DNA of 11,104 nucleotides from Planctomycetaceae bacterium (lineage in GTDB: Bacteria; Planctomycetota; Planctomycetia; Pirellulales; UBA1268): positions 1 to 11,104 of the forward strand of contig SXWC01000083.1 of NCBI GenBank assembly GCA_005789975.1, read 5' to 3'. Under the pieces are notes generated by a model. That model searched no databases, had not been told where the DNA came from, and worked only from the letters and a program-made list of their open reading frames with translations. Below, one piece after another: positions 1 through 6,915 of this stretch (within the stretch, counting starts at the first letter, position 1; each line of letters begins with the position of its first letter). The translations under genes and the position numbers were made by a program.

Positions 1-816
1 CTCGAGCCAGGCGGCGGCGGCGGCCAGGGCGGCCAGCGCCGGCACATCGGGCGTGCCGGCCTCCATGCGATCCACGAACCGCTCGGGCATGTCGAGTGAA
101 TCACTCGTCGATCCGGTGCCCCCTTGGATGAAGGTTTCGGGCTCGATCCCCTCCCGGGCCCAGAGGATCGCGGCGCCGGCCGTGCCGAGCAGCCATTTGT
201 GGGCCGGCGCGGCAACCACGTCGGCCCCGAAACCGGCGGTCTCACACGGCAGCAGGCCGAGCGACTGCGCCATGTCGAGCAGCAGCAGCCCGCCGCGTTC
301 ATGCACCAACCGCCCGATCGCGGCGATGTCCTGCACCGCGCCCGAGACATTCGAGGCATGGCTCATGACGGCCAGCCGCGTGGCGGGCTTCCACGCCGCG
401 GCGATCCCGGCCGGATCGACGCGGCCCAGGTCGTCGCAGGGCACGATCGAAAGCGTGATCACCCCGCGGCGCGCGAGCGTGTGCAGCGGCCGCAGGGTGG
501 CGTTGTGATCGGCGGCCGTCGCGATCACATGATCGCCCGGTTTCACGAGCCCGTGGATCGCCATATTGAGGGCCAGCGTGCAGCCCCCCGGCAACGCCAC
601 CCGCTCCGGATCGACACCACCCAGGAGCCGGGCCATGGCGGCCCGGGCCCGCTCACGGATCGCGCCGGCCTCGGCCGCATCCCGGTAGGCGGCGCGGCCC
701 GCCGTGGCCCCCACGCGACCGGCCGCGTCGTGCCATGCCGCGAGCACCGGCTCCGGCTTCGGCCACGACGTGGCGGCGTTGTCGAGATAGCGACGGCTCG
801 GCGGTCCGTGCGACAT
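1..816 (-). CDS. Cysteine desulfurase-like class V aminotransferase (partial, C-terminus beyond window)
   Basis: A PLP enzyme of the class V aminotransferase fold. The frame is open from ATG 816 to base 1 (272 residues); the family is usually about 380 long, so roughly the last third is missing. Seen: N-terminal YLDNAATSWPKP (10-21), ADHNATLRP (102-110, His104 expected to stack on PLP), SHASNVSGAVQD (152-163), LLLLDMAQS with Asp181, PAHKWLLGTAG with Lys207 as the PLP Schiff-base lysine, and GGTGS followed by RMEAGTPDVPAL (250-261). This pattern fits the cysteine desulfurase family typified by EF2568 (TIGR01977) better than IscS. The active-site cysteine loop lies in the missing part, so desulfurase activity cannot be confirmed. 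The gene begins 2 bases after the moaA stop, with GGAGG 6 bases upstream inside the moaA end. That coupling suggests sulfur supply for molybdopterin or sulfuration of a molybdoenzyme (inference). Confidence 0.88.
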   Translation of the reverse strand, partial: MSHGPPSRRYLDNAATSWPKPEPVLAAWHDAAGRVGATAGRAAYRDAAEAGAIRERARAAMARLLGGVDPERVALPGGCTLALNMAIHGLVKPGDHVIATAADHNATLRPLHTLARRGVITLSIVPCDDLGRVDPAGIAAAWKPATRLAVMSHASNVSGAVQDIAAIGRLVHERGGLLLLDMAQSLGLLPCETAGFGADVVAAPAHKWLLGTAGAAILWAREGIEPETFIQGGTGSTSDSLDMPERFVDRMEAGTPDVPALAALAAAAAWLE

Positions 817-818
817 CC

Positions 819-1817
819 TCAGCCTCCGATCTGATGCATCGCGCGGGCGGGCCGCTCGAAGGCTGGCGTGTCGATCCCGTGCGCGGCTCGCTTCGCCGCC
901 ACGCACGACCGCAGCAACGACTCGATCCCGTCGTCGTCGCCGCCGGCGCGGAGCAGGCGTCGGGCGTCCCACTCGACCGTCGAGAAGAGACAGTTCCTCA
1001 ACTGCCCATCGGCCGTGAGCCGAAGGCGGTCGCAGCGTTCGCAGAACGGCTGGCTGACGGGGTCGATGAAGCCGACCCGGCCATCGCCGTCGGCCCAGCG
1101 ATAATCGACCGCCGGCTGGCCGGCGTCTGCCGATGCCTCCGCCACGAGCGGGCCGAACTCCGCCTGGAGGATCGCCCGCACGTCGGCCCCCGACAGCACC
1201 TGCGACTTCTCCCAGGTCTCCTCCGCATCGAGGGGCATGAACTCGATGAACCGCAGATGGAACCCCTCGACGCGGCAGAATCGTGCCAGCGGCACGATCT
1301 CGTCCTCGGTGAGTCCCTTGACCGACACGGCGTTGATGCGGATGTCTTCGAAGCCTTCCCGCCTGGCGGCGGCGAGCCCTTCCAGCACGCGATCCAGGCC
1401 GGACCGCCTTGCGATCCGCTCAAACATCTCCTCCCGCAGGCTGTCGAGGCTCACATTGAGCCGGGTGAGCCCCGCCCGCCGCAACGCCCCGGCCTGATCA
1501 GCGAGCAGGAGGCCGTTCGTCGTCAGGGCCACCTCCGTGATCCCGGGCAACGCCCCGAGTTGCCGGACGAGCCCGGCGAGATCGCGTCGCAGGAGCGGTT
1601 CGCCACCCGTGAGCCGGATCGTCCGAATGCCCAGCCCCGCCGCCACGCGGGCCACGCGGGTGATCTCCTCGTACGTGAGCAGTTCCTCCCGGGCCTTGAA
1701 CGACACCTCCAGCGGCATGCAATAGGTGCATCGCAGGTTGCAGCGATCGGTGACGCTGATCCGTAGATCGGTGTGCACCCGACCGAATCCGTCGATGAGC
1801 GGGGCGTGGCGACTCAT
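819..1817 (-). CDS. moaA: GTP 3',8-cyclase MoaA (molybdenum cofactor biosynthesis)
   Basis: Radical SAM enzyme that converts GTP to (8S)-3',8-cyclo-GTP, the first step of molybdenum cofactor synthesis; cytosolic. The 332 residues have the normal family length. Seen: SAM-cluster motif CNLRCTYC (Cys26, Cys30, Cys33), GGEP at 71-74 for SAM binding, TTNG at 99-102, NVSLDS at 121-126, and the C-terminal cluster CERC at 259-262 with Cys276 in RNCLF. The protein ends in Gly-Gly, a tail known to be needed in MoaA. I chose ATG 1817 over an in-frame start 42 bases further upstream. This ATG overlaps the moaE stop as ATGA and has GGGAGGTG just upstream, and the upstream extra residues do not resemble the family. 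MoaC, the usual partner, is not in the window. Confidence 0.96.
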   Translation of the reverse strand: MSRHAPLIDGFGRVHTDLRISVTDRCNLRCTYCMPLEVSFKAREELLTYEEITRVARVAAGLGIRTIRLTGGEPLLRRDLAGLVRQLGALPGITEVALTTNGLLLADQAGALRRAGLTRLNVSLDSLREEMFERIARRSGLDRVLEGLAAARREGFEDIRINAVSVKGLTEDEIVPLARFCRVEGFHLRFIEFMPLDAEETWEKSQVLSGADVRAILQAEFGPLVAEASADAGQPAVDYRWADGDGRVGFIDPVSQPFCERCDRLRLTADGQLRNCLFSTVEWDARRLLRAGGDDDGIESLLRSCVAAKRAAHGIDTPAFERPARAMHQIGG

Positions 1818-2293
1818 GCCGCACCTCCCGGCCGCCCCGCCGCGACGGGATGCACCCACGTGCGGCCCCCGTCGTCACGCTCCTCGCACTTCCAGATCGG
1901 CACGTCCGCCTTGATCCGCTCCATGAGCCATTCGGCCGCGGCGAAAGCCTCCCGACGATGGGCCGCGCTCACGGCGATCGCCACGCTCGCCTCGCCGGCC
2001 ACGACCGGCCCCAGGCGGTGCACGATGCGGCAGGCCGTGAGCGAGAACCGCGCGAGGGCCTGCAGCCGCAAGACGTCCAGCGTCTCCCGTGCCAACGGCC
2101 CATGCGCTTCGTAGGCCAGAGACTTGGTGATCACTCCGTCGGTCACGCCCCGGGCCGTGCCCACGAAGAGCACGTTGCCCCCGGCGGCGGGATCGCCCAC
2201 CGCGGCGAGCAGGACCGCCGGATCGATCGGCTCCCGCTGGATCACGGCGCCGCCCTGCGCGCCATCTGCACGACCGGCCGGATGCTCCATCAT
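1814..2293 (-). CDS. moaE: Molybdopterin synthase catalytic subunit MoaE
   Basis: Large subunit of molybdopterin synthase, which takes sulfur from MoaD thiocarboxylate to build the dithiolene of molybdopterin from cPMP. It is 159 residues, about the E. coli length. Seen: FVGTARG at 43-49 (equivalent of the FxGxVR strand with its Arg), VSAAHRREAF with His112, and IKADVPIWKCE with Lys128 and Lys135, matching the two catalytic lysines of E. coli MoaE (119 and 126). GRTWVHP (143-149) matches the region that carries W-V in the family. The start is ATG 2293, one base after the moaD stop; ATG 2290 directly follows and is equally possible. The Shine-Dalgarno GGAGG is made by the last moaD codons. The stop overlaps the moaA start. 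About 18 extra N-terminal residues (Ala/Gly/charged) precede the conserved part. Confidence 0.95.
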   Translation of the reverse strand: MMEHPAGRADGAQGGAVIQREPIDPAVLLAAVGDPAAGGNVLFVGTARGVTDGVITKSLAYEAHGPLARETLDVLRLQALARFSLTACRIVHRLGPVVAGEASVAIAVSAAHRREAFAAAEWLMERIKADVPIWKCEERDDGGRTWVHPVAAGRPGGAA

Positions 2294-2294
2294 G

Positions 2295-2567
2295 TCAGCC
2301 TCCGCTCACCGGCGGGATGATCGCGACGTCGTCGCCCACCACGAGCGGCGTGTCGTCGCCCACGTAGCGGCTGCCGACCGCGAACGCGCTGCGGTCGAGC
2401 AGCGGCGCAAGCGCGGGATGCAGGCGGCGCACGAGCCGCCGCGCGTCGGCCACGGTGCCACCGCCCCACGGCAGTTCGACGTTTCGGCTTCCGGCGATCT
2501 CCGCCATGCCGGCGAAGAGGGCGATCACGAGCGTCGCGGTGCCGGCGGCGTGATGGTCGCTTGTCAT
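2295..2567 (-). CDS. moaD: Molybdopterin synthase sulfur-carrier subunit MoaD
   Basis: Small ubiquitin-like sulfur carrier; its C-terminal glycine is adenylated, then thiocarboxylated, and delivers sulfur to cPMP in complex with MoaE. It is 90 residues and MoaD is typically 80-90. Seen: a first strand TLVIALFAGMAEIAG (12-26), an acidic stretch with VGDDVAIIPPVSGG at the end, and the obligatory terminal Gly-Gly (89-90). The start is ATG 2567, 29 bases after the oxidoreductase stop. No Shine-Dalgarno is visible, so it may rely on translation through from upstream. The frame stays open far upstream of this ATG, but that part overlaps the oxidoreductase gene on the same strand and has no resemblance to MoaD. 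The adenylating partner MoeB is not in the window. Confidence 0.93.
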   Translation of the reverse strand: MTSDHHAAGTATLVIALFAGMAEIAGSRNVELPWGGGTVADARRLVRRLHPALAPLLDRSAFAVGSRYVGDDTPLVVGDDVAIIPPVSGG

Positions 2568-2596
2568 GGGTGACCGGCCGGTCGCGGTGAGGGGTG

Positions 2597-5596
2597 TCAG
2601 GTGGTCGTCAGCCGGCCGCTCGTGGCGGACAGCAGGCCGTCGAGGCCGTGCGGGCCGGGCCCGTCGAGCAGCCCGTAGGCGCGGGCCAGCAGTTTCACCG
2701 GGTGCACGGCCGGCTTCGTCGTGCCCTGCTCCATTTGTATCCGGCAGGCGCTGCACTCGGTAGCGCCCGCCTCCACGCCGCCGCCGCGCATCGCCGACAC
2801 GAGTCCGAGGCCCACGCGGAGGCTCGTGCGGTAGTTCTCCCGCGACAGACCGAACGTGCCGGCCATGCCCGAGCAGCCCCGGTCGGCGGTCTCGAGAGCA
2901 ATCCCCGGGATGAGCCGCAACAGGTGTTCGGCCGCCGTCATGCCGGCGCCGATCCGGGAATGACACGGTCCGTGGTAGAGCAGCCGCGACGCCACGGGCC
3001 TGAAGTCGAGCCGCAGCTTTCCCTCGCGGTGGAGCTCCCAGAGAAACGTCATCGCATCGCAGGTCGCGGCCGCCACGCGGGGCATCTCCTCGTCGTCGAG
3101 CAGCAGCGGATAGTCGTGCGTGATGCAGGTCACGGTGGAGGGCTCGGTGCAGACGATTCGGTACCCGAGCCGCACGGCCTCGGCGAGGATGCGGACGTTG
3201 CGGCGTGCCAGCCGGCGGGCGCCCTCGATGTCTCCTTCCGACACCAGCGGCATGCCGGAAGCCACCTGCCGCGGATCGACGAACACCCCGATTCCGTTCC
3301 GCTCGAGCACGCTCACGAACGACTGTGCGAGCAGCGGGTCGTGCCAGCGGGCGTAGGTGTCGAGAAAATAGAGCACCCGCGGGCCGCTGCGGCGGCTGGG
3401 CCGCGTGATTCCGCGGCGGGCGGCCCACTTCATGAACTGCCGGCCGGAGAACGGGGGGAGTTTGCGACCGCGGGCGATGCCGAGGGTCTTCTCGATGATC
3501 CACCGCGCCTCCGGGCTGGCGATCGCCCAGTTGGCCAGCGGTTTCACCCGTCCGGCCGTGGCGGAGAGTCCGTCGACCCGCGCCAACAGCCAGCGACCGA
3601 AGTCGATGCTGTTGGCCGCCTGATGCGCGGCCTTGAGTTCCATGACGAGCGCCGGAATGTCGATGCCCGCGGCGCAGTCGGTGCGGCACTGATGGCAGTT
3701 GAAACAGGTGTCGGCGAGACTGCGGGCGGCGTCCGAGGAGAGTGTCTTCGGATCGAGTCCGCCCGACAGCACGGCCGCCATGATGTCGGCCTTCGCCCGG
3801 GGCGACGCCTCCTCACGGGGATTCTCCCGGTACCGCGGACAGGTTCGCGACGTGGGCGACAGGCTGCGGCAGCTGCCGCAGCCATTGCAGGCGTCGGTCT
3901 CGACGACGAGCCTGGCGGCATCCCACGAGAGCACCGGCAGCGGCACGACGCTGGCAGGGACGCCGGGCGGGACGTCCCCCTCCGCCACATCCGCCGCCAT
4001 TTCCCTGGGCCTGAGCGGCGGCCGAAAGGCGGCCCACGACCCGGCTGCGACGGCGGCATCGGCCGCCGGCGCGAGCCGGCCGGGATTGAGGATGCCGACC
4101 GGATCGAAGAGCCGCTTCACTTCGCCGAACACGCCACTGAGCTCGGGAAACATCCGGTGAAAAAACGGCGTTCGCGAGAGCCCGAGCCCCTGCTCGCCGC
4201 CGATCGTGCCGCCGACTGCGACGACCTCCGCATAGACGGCCCCGGCGAGCGCCTCGAGCCGCTCGCGCTCCCCGGGCCTGCGGGGCTCGGCGTGGGGCCG
4301 GAGATGGATCTGCCCCTGGCCGGCATGGCCGAAGAGCATGGCCGTCGCTTGTTCCCGCTTGAGCACTTCCTGCAATCGCCGCAGGAAGTCGGGAAGCGCC
4401 GTCGGCGGCACGACGATGTCTTCCACGAACGGCACCGGCCGCATCCCGGCCCGCACTCCGTGCAGCGTGGAGACGTTGTTGCGGGACAGCTCCCAGAAGA
4501 ACGCGGCGTCGAACGCATCCTCCGCCCGACGCATGTCGATGCAGGCCGGGCGGCCGCGCTGAAGCGGTGCCATCGCCTGATCGAGCCGTTCGTTGCAGTC
4601 GGCGGGCTCGTCGCTCGTGAACTCCACGAGCAGTCCGGCCTCGGCGACCGGAGGGATGAGGAGCTCGAACGACGGCTTCGTGCCCCGGGCGAGGGCGAGG
4701 TGCCGCCGGTCGAAGAGGTCGCAGGCACTGGGCCCGAGCGGCAGAAGACGGACCGCCGCCTCGGCGGCGACCTCGAGAGAGTCGAAGAGGAGCAGCCCGA
4801 CCGCCGTCGCGCCGTCCTTCGGCACCGTCCGCAGCGTCGCGGCCGTCACGACCCCCAGCGTGCCCTCCGCTCCGCAGAGCAGCCGCGGCAGATCGATGCG
4901 GCCGTCACGGGCGAGATCGTGGAGCCGGTAGCCACCGTGCGTGGCCCGCGTCGCCGGCTGAAATTGCGAGATCGTGCCGCGAGACGCCGTCAGGATCGCC
5001 TGCACGCCGGCGGCGAGCGTCGCGACCGCACCGGCAGGCCCACCTTCCGGCATGAGGGCCGTGGGGACGAGTTCCACGATCGAGCCGTCGGCCAGAACGA
5101 CCTCGACCGACTCCAGCCGGCCACGGACGGCGCCGTGACGCAGGAAGCGGCTCCCCGAACCATCACGACCGATCATGCCGCCGACGGTCGTCGTCGCCGC
5201 GTTGGCGGGATCCGGGCCGAACATCCGGCCACGCCTGGCGAGATGCTCCTCCAACTGGGCCGCGACGACGCCGGGCTGAACCCGCACGGTGTCGCCGCGA
5301 GTCTCGACGATCCTCCGCATGTACCGGGAGCAGTCGATCACGACCCCCGGCCCGAGCGGGCCGCCGGCGACGCTCGAGCCCGCGCCCCGGGCGTGCACCG
5401 GGACGCCCCGCTCGGCCGCCCAACGCACGGTCGCCGCCACGTCGTCAACCGATCGGGGACGGACGACGGCAAGCGGCCAGACCTCGAACAGGCTGCCGTC
5501 GGTGGCGTACAACCCGCGGCCGACGTCGTCGCAGAGCACATCGCCCGAGACGACGCCCCTGAGGTCTTCCTCAATCCGTTTCCGCTCGAGATCCAT
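2597..5596 (-). CDS. FAD-binding and Fe-S oxidoreductase, D-lactate/glycolate-dehydrogenase type fused to a GlpC-like module
   Basis: A 999-residue three-part oxidoreductase, probably oxidising a 2-hydroxy acid; the substrate cannot be read from sequence. Residues about 35-260 are a PCMH-type FAD domain (GAGSSVAGGPLGPG at 71-84, CGAEGTLGVVT at 241-251). Residues about 265-510 are the FAD-oxidase C-terminal domain (FGHAGQGQIHLRP, GGTIGGEQG, NPGRL). Residues 570-641 hold two ferredoxin-like sites: C570/C573/C576 with C586, and C631/C634/C637/C641. Residues 740-970 resemble the CCG repeats of GlpC (YFLDTY; later GPCHS, GCSGMAGTFG with Cys908, and ECSACRIQMEQGT). The first CCG repeat has VASGMP at 778-783 and EPST at 818-821 where cysteines are expected. 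It has no signal peptide or membrane helix, so it is likely peripheral to the membrane. No Shine-Dalgarno is seen; the start is 18 bases after the preceding gene. Confidence 0.9.
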   Translation of the reverse strand: MDLERKRIEEDLRGVVSGDVLCDDVGRGLYATDGSLFEVWPLAVVRPRSVDDVAATVRWAAERGVPVHARGAGSSVAGGPLGPGVVIDCSRYMRRIVETRGDTVRVQPGVVAAQLEEHLARRGRMFGPDPANAATTTVGGMIGRDGSGSRFLRHGAVRGRLESVEVVLADGSIVELVPTALMPEGGPAGAVATLAAGVQAILTASRGTISQFQPATRATHGGYRLHDLARDGRIDLPRLLCGAEGTLGVVTAATLRTVPKDGATAVGLLLFDSLEVAAEAAVRLLPLGPSACDLFDRRHLALARGTKPSFELLIPPVAEAGLLVEFTSDEPADCNERLDQAMAPLQRGRPACIDMRRAEDAFDAAFFWELSRNNVSTLHGVRAGMRPVPFVEDIVVPPTALPDFLRRLQEVLKREQATAMLFGHAGQGQIHLRPHAEPRRPGERERLEALAGAVYAEVVAVGGTIGGEQGLGLSRTPFFHRMFPELSGVFGEVKRLFDPVGILNPGRLAPAADAAVAAGSWAAFRPPLRPREMAADVAEGDVPPGVPASVVPLPVLSWDAARLVVETDACNGCGSCRSLSPTSRTCPRYRENPREEASPRAKADIMAAVLSGGLDPKTLSSDAARSLADTCFNCHQCRTDCAAGIDIPALVMELKAAHQAANSIDFGRWLLARVDGLSATAGRVKPLANWAIASPEARWIIEKTLGIARGRKLPPFSGRQFMKWAARRGITRPSRRSGPRVLYFLDTYARWHDPLLAQSFVSVLERNGIGVFVDPRQVASGMPLVSEGDIEGARRLARRNVRILAEAVRLGYRIVCTEPSTVTCITHDYPLLLDDEEMPRVAAATCDAMTFLWELHREGKLRLDFRPVASRLLYHGPCHSRIGAGMTAAEHLLRLIPGIALETADRGCSGMAGTFGLSRENYRTSLRVGLGLVSAMRGGGVEAGATECSACRIQMEQGTTKPAVHPVKLLARAYGLLDGPGPHGLDGLLSATSGRLTTT

Positions 5597-5614
5597 GCGG
5601 TTGCCTTGTCGGCG

Positions 5615-6145
5615 TCAGGAGACCGAGGAAGCCGGCGGCCGGCCCGGGGCCGCCCGCTCTGAGAGGCGGATCCGCTGCTGCCGATGCTTCTCGTGGGTCT
5701 CGAGATCGAAGCCGCCGAAGGGCCCGCCGCCGCCGCGATACCGCGCCGCGCAGCGATAGCAGGTGAGGCATTCGGGCATCAGGAGGTAGAGCACCACATC
5801 GACGAGCGCGGTTCCGAAGAGGATCGCGAACGTCGGCACGAGGAGCCGCCAGGCCCAGGTCAGGCAGCTCGCCGCGAGCCCGGCGACCACGATGCCGACT
5901 CCGAGCCGCTGGGGAAAATCCTTCCGCGTGAAGAGTTCGGTGGAGGGGCACACCAGGCACCGCCGCAGCCGCGGCATCCCCTCACCGGCCTCGGCAGGCT
6001 CCCCGCCGGGACCGCTCCAGCCAATCGCATCCCGCGGCACCTCGACCGCCGCGGTGCACAGCGGACAGACGAGTGATGACATCGTCTCGACGCCGTCGAT
6101 CGAGACGGTGGCCTCGCAGGCGGGGCAGGCGTAGGTGATGCGCAT
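5615..6145 (-). CDS. Zinc-ribbon protein with a two-helix membrane hairpin, function unknown
   Basis: A 176-residue protein I cannot name. Seen: an N-terminal zinc ribbon with CPAC (7-10) and CPLC (27-30), a linker rich in Gly/Glu/Pro, then CLVC (63-66), LFTRKDFPQR, two hydrophobic segments (about 81-98 and 101-123), and CLTCYRC (126-132) followed by a Gly-rich turn and a charged tail with FDLETHEKHRQQRIR. The pair 63/66 and the pair 129/132 could form one zinc site once the two helices fold as a hairpin, placing both pairs on one face, probably the cytosol. It lies 4 bases after the membrane-protein gene and 18 before the oxidoreductase, so the three are probably cotranscribed. I recall similar proteins from planctomycetes but could not check. 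No Shine-Dalgarno is visible before ATG 6145. Confidence 0.82.
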   Translation of the reverse strand: MRITYACPACEATVSIDGVETMSSLVCPLCTAAVEVPRDAIGWSGPGGEPAEAGEGMPRLRRCLVCPSTELFTRKDFPQRLGVGIVVAGLAASCLTWAWRLLVPTFAILFGTALVDVVLYLLMPECLTCYRCAARYRGGGGPFGGFDLETHEKHRQQRIRLSERAAPGRPPASSVS

Positions 6146-6149
6146 CGTG

Positions 6150-6869
6150 TCAGGCGGCCCGGAGGAGTTGCGCCGTCAGTTCGCCGAGGATCGCGGCAAG
6201 ACAGGCGACATACAGGATACCCGTGGCGCTCTGCGTGTTGGGAATATCGAGCGTCTTGCGGCTCATGATGAGGAGCACCGGGAGCCCCGCCAGGCCGGCC
6301 AGCCAGCGGAGCGAGAGCAGCGCTCCCGTGGTGGCGTCGCCGGCCACGCCCCAGCCCCCCGCCGCCACGACGCCCGCCAACGACGCCGCCAACTGCACGC
6401 CCCACGCCAGGAGGGCCACGTCGATCATCCGCCGCAGCGCGTCGACCCGCATGCCGGGGGCGTTGAGGTACCAGTGACCGAGCAGCATCGCATGCACGGT
6501 GAGCCCGACGACGAGCCCCGAGACGAGCGCCTCCCCGGCGGCGGCGACACCGGATCGATCCTGCACGAGCACCGTCGCGGCCCCCAGCAGCGCGGCGCAC
6601 AGCCCGCAGCAGGCGAGACCGGCCCGCACCCGCTCGCCGAGCCAGACCACGCTGCCGAGCCATGCGGTCACCGCTGCGGCAGCGGCGAGCACCCAGGTGA
6701 GCCCCGGCACTTCAGCCCGTGCCAGAAAGGCCGCCACGCTCGCGAGCCCGAGCACGACGAGCAGGTTCACCCGGTAGAAGCCGGCCGGAACGAGCGACGC
6801 CGGCGTCGCCGCCAGCGCCGCCGCCATGCCCCAGCCAAACCGGCAGAGAAAATCGACGAGCAGCCTCAT
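6150..6869 (-). CDS. Multi-pass integral membrane protein, function unknown
   Basis: A 239-residue hydrophobic protein with about seven to eight predicted helices (roughly 10-28, 35-50, 57-77, 83-103, 113-133, 150-170, 183-203, 213-236). Two polar, conserved-looking stretches sit at helix ends: HAMLLGHWYLN (126-136, the only two histidines) and RKTLDIPNTQSATGILY (204-220). I recognise no named family. I chose ATG 6869, which has GGGAG five bases upstream (6875-6879). A GTG at 6902 would add 11 hydrophilic residues and has no ribosome site. The gene lies 46 bases after folE and 4 before the zinc-ribbon gene. The close spacing with the zinc-ribbon protein and the FAD/Fe-S oxidoreductase suggests a membrane-associated unit, but with both histidines on one helix it does not look like a classic bis-His cytochrome b. 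Confidence 0.8.
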   Translation of the reverse strand: MRLLVDFLCRFGWGMAAALAATPASLVPAGFYRVNLLVVLGLASVAAFLARAEVPGLTWVLAAAAAVTAWLGSVVWLGERVRAGLACCGLCAALLGAATVLVQDRSGVAAAGEALVSGLVVGLTVHAMLLGHWYLNAPGMRVDALRRMIDVALLAWGVQLAASLAGVVAAGGWGVAGDATTGALLSLRWLAGLAGLPVLLIMSRKTLDIPNTQSATGILYVACLAAILGELTAQLLRAA

Positions 6870-6879
6870 GCCTTCTCCC
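6870..6879 (-). promoter_or_regulatory. Shine-Dalgarno deciding the membrane-protein start
   Basis: On the minus strand GGGAGAAGGC lies directly before ATG 6869, with GGGAG five bases from the start. The alternative GTG at 6902 has no such site, so the shorter form is preferred. Confidence 0.6.
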
Positions 6880-6915
6880 GCGCGGACCTCGCCCGCGGAC
6901 ACCCATGCCGCGGCC

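Noticed and set aside
1..6. CTCGAG (XhoI site) exactly at the window start
   Set aside because: It could hint at a clone end, but it falls in-frame in a continuing gene and is common in this GC-rich DNA, so chance is enough.
735..1766. A 343-codon plus-strand frame opposite moaA and the desulfurase-like start
   Set aside because: It is an antisense shadow; moaA on the minus strand has all its cluster cysteines and signature motifs.
2568..3689. The upstream open part of the moaD frame
   Set aside because: It overlaps the oxidoreductase gene on the same strand in another frame, is Arg/Pro-rich and unlike any domain. MoaD fits exactly from ATG 2567.
2594..5662. A 1022-codon plus-strand frame opposite the FAD/Fe-S gene
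   Set aside because: It is the antisense image of a well-supported gene. It is rich in Arg, His and Pro with no domain signature, as expected in GC-rich DNA.
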